Origin: an uncultured Paracoccaceae bacterium
Lineage (GTDB): Bacteria; Pseudomonadota; Alphaproteobacteria; Rhodobacterales; Rhodobacteraceae
DNA length: 64,000 bases
Reading direction: 5' to 3'
Assembly (NCBI GenBank): GCA_937983405.1
Contig: CALJZN010000003.1
Location: forward strand, 1 to 64,000
Position numbers and translations under genes: made by a program. Every line of letters begins with the position of its first letter. The first letter of the stretch is position 1. This document shows, in pieces, positions 63,304-64,000 of this stretch. The notes under the pieces were generated by a model. It was not told the origin of the DNA. It did not search any database and saw nothing but the letters and a program-made list of their open reading frames with translations.

Positions 63304-64000
63304 TCAGGCAAAGGCGATCTGCCCCCATACCCCCGTCAGGAAGTCGTCCGCGGCGGCACCGCCCCGGACCAGGATGCACAGGTCGCCCGCGGCAATCTGC
63401 ACCGCGCCCGCGTCGGTCAGGCACATGTTCCCGGCGAGGAAATCCTCGGCGGTGAAGCCGTCGAACAGCAGGCCCAGCGCAGCAAGGTCGATCATGTCCT
63501 GCGCGGGGTCGAAGTCGGTGATGGTGTTCGGCGCCTTGTCGGCCGCGTCGGCGCCGAACACGAAGATGTCCGCCCCCGCGCCGCCCGTCAGCACGTCGGC
63601 GCCCGCCCCGGCGACGAGCACGTCGTCCCCGCTGCCGCCCAGCAGGGTGTCGTTGCCCGCGCCGCCGTCCAGCGTGTCGTTGCCCGCGCCGCCCGCCAGC
63701 AGGTCGTGGCCGTCCTCGCCGTGAAGCCGGTCGTCGTCCGAGCCGCCGTCGAGCGTGTCGTTGCCGGCCCCGCCGTGGAGCGTGTCGAGCCCCTTGCCGC
63801 CGAAGATCACATCGTCGCCGGCATCGCCAAGGGCGAGGTCGTCCTGCTCGCCGCCGTGAAGCGTATCGTTGCCCGTGCCGCCGAAGAGCGTGTCGTTGCC
63901 GGTATCGCCGTAGAGCAGGTCGCTGCCCGCCCCGCCCTCGATCAGGTCGTTGTCCCTGCCGCCATAGGCGGTGTCGTCGCCGGCCTCGCCCGCGATGCGG
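63304..64000 (-). CDS. RTX calcium-binding repeat protein, partial (5' end off window)
   Basis: The last 232 codons of a larger protein whose start is beyond the window edge. The visible N-terminal part is a run of nonapeptide RTX repeats ([22 protein letters not shown] and similar, about twelve copies, several imperfect) that bind calcium and fold after secretion. The C-terminal part, [18 protein letters not shown], is the standard type I secretion region. It is likely a secreted toxin, protease or adhesin; the activity domain is not visible. Confidence 0.93.
   Translation of the reverse strand, partial: RIAGEAGDDTAYGGRDNDLIEGGAGSDLLYGDTGNDTLFGGTGNDTLHGGEQDDLALGDAGDDVIFGGKGLDTLHGGAGNDTLDGGSDDDRLHGEDGHDLLAGGAGNDTLDGGAGNDTLLGGSGDDVLVAGAGADVLTGGAGADIFVFGADAADKAPNTITDFDPAQDMIDLAALGLLFDGFTAEDFLAGNMCLTDAGAVQIAAGDLCILVRGGAAADDFLTGVWGQIAFA

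Overview
The window is very GC-rich (by eye above 70 %) and looks like the chromosome of a member of the Rhodobacterales. The support is a flagellar cluster carrying the alphaproteobacterial regulators flaF and flbT plus a DUF1217 gene, the zur/znuCBA arrangement, an alphaproteobacterial flagellin, and best-recognised proteins of Rhodobacterales type throughout. I cannot assign a genus. No rRNA, CRISPR array, complete insertion sequence or prophage is visible. Three tRNA genes (Met-CAT, Arg-CCT, Tyr-GTA) are present, each with a readable sigma70-type promoter.

Layout. 0.1-5.2 kb, mostly minus strand: pyrB, a hotdog thioesterase, a nucleoside-diphosphate-sugar epimerase-like protein, and a tightly overlapping envelope operon (CapA-like phosphoesterase, L,D-transpeptidase, small membrane protein). 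5.7-11 kb: a surface O-acylation cluster (MBOAT acyltransferase, two SGNH hydrolases, and a large periplasmic protein with four CxxC repeats, Sel1 repeats and a peptidoglycan-binding end). 11.2-14.2 kb: SET-domain protein, rimO, cytochrome b561, tRNA-Met. 14.2-15.3 kb is gene-free. 15.3-23.0 kb: one eight-gene operon (ABC importer, cytosine-deaminase-like amidohydrolase, FAD oxidase, two flavodoxin-like quinone reductases, creatininase-family amidohydrolase) that looks like uptake and breakdown of an unidentified N-containing compound, with a divergent Rid-family gene.

23.9-30.3 kb: bactofilin, aldose epimerase, DsbD-like protein, YqgE, then zinc uptake (znuB, znuC, zur, and divergent znuA with two Zur-type palindromes between). 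30.4-42.8 kb: RND pump and adaptor, moaB, an unusual cysteine-free uracil-DNA glycosylase, a secreted hypothetical protein, copA-cueR under a MerR-type promoter with a 19-bp spacer, and a NicO/DUF1007 metal transport pair. 43.3-47.7 kb: HisC-like aminotransferase, tRNA-Arg, LacI-type regulator, glycosyltransferase, waaA. 47.9-61.3 kb: flagellar genes flgD, fliK, a rod-binding protein, flgN-like, fliC, flaF, flbT, DUF1217, fliI, flgB, flgC, fliE, fliQ, flgF, flgG, flgA, flgH, fliL. 61.6-64 kb: tRNA-Tyr, rlmB, a YHS-domain protein, and the C-terminal part of an RTX protein that runs off the window.

The most notable unexplained signal is a family of four intergenic hairpins (2.85-11.7 kb). Their 17-27 bp stems differ completely in sequence yet stay perfectly paired, and their loop is an invariant G-quadruplex motif. 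The window also has many 12-18 bp minisatellites, often at gene 3' ends; one of them builds the hydrophobic signal peptide of FlgA.
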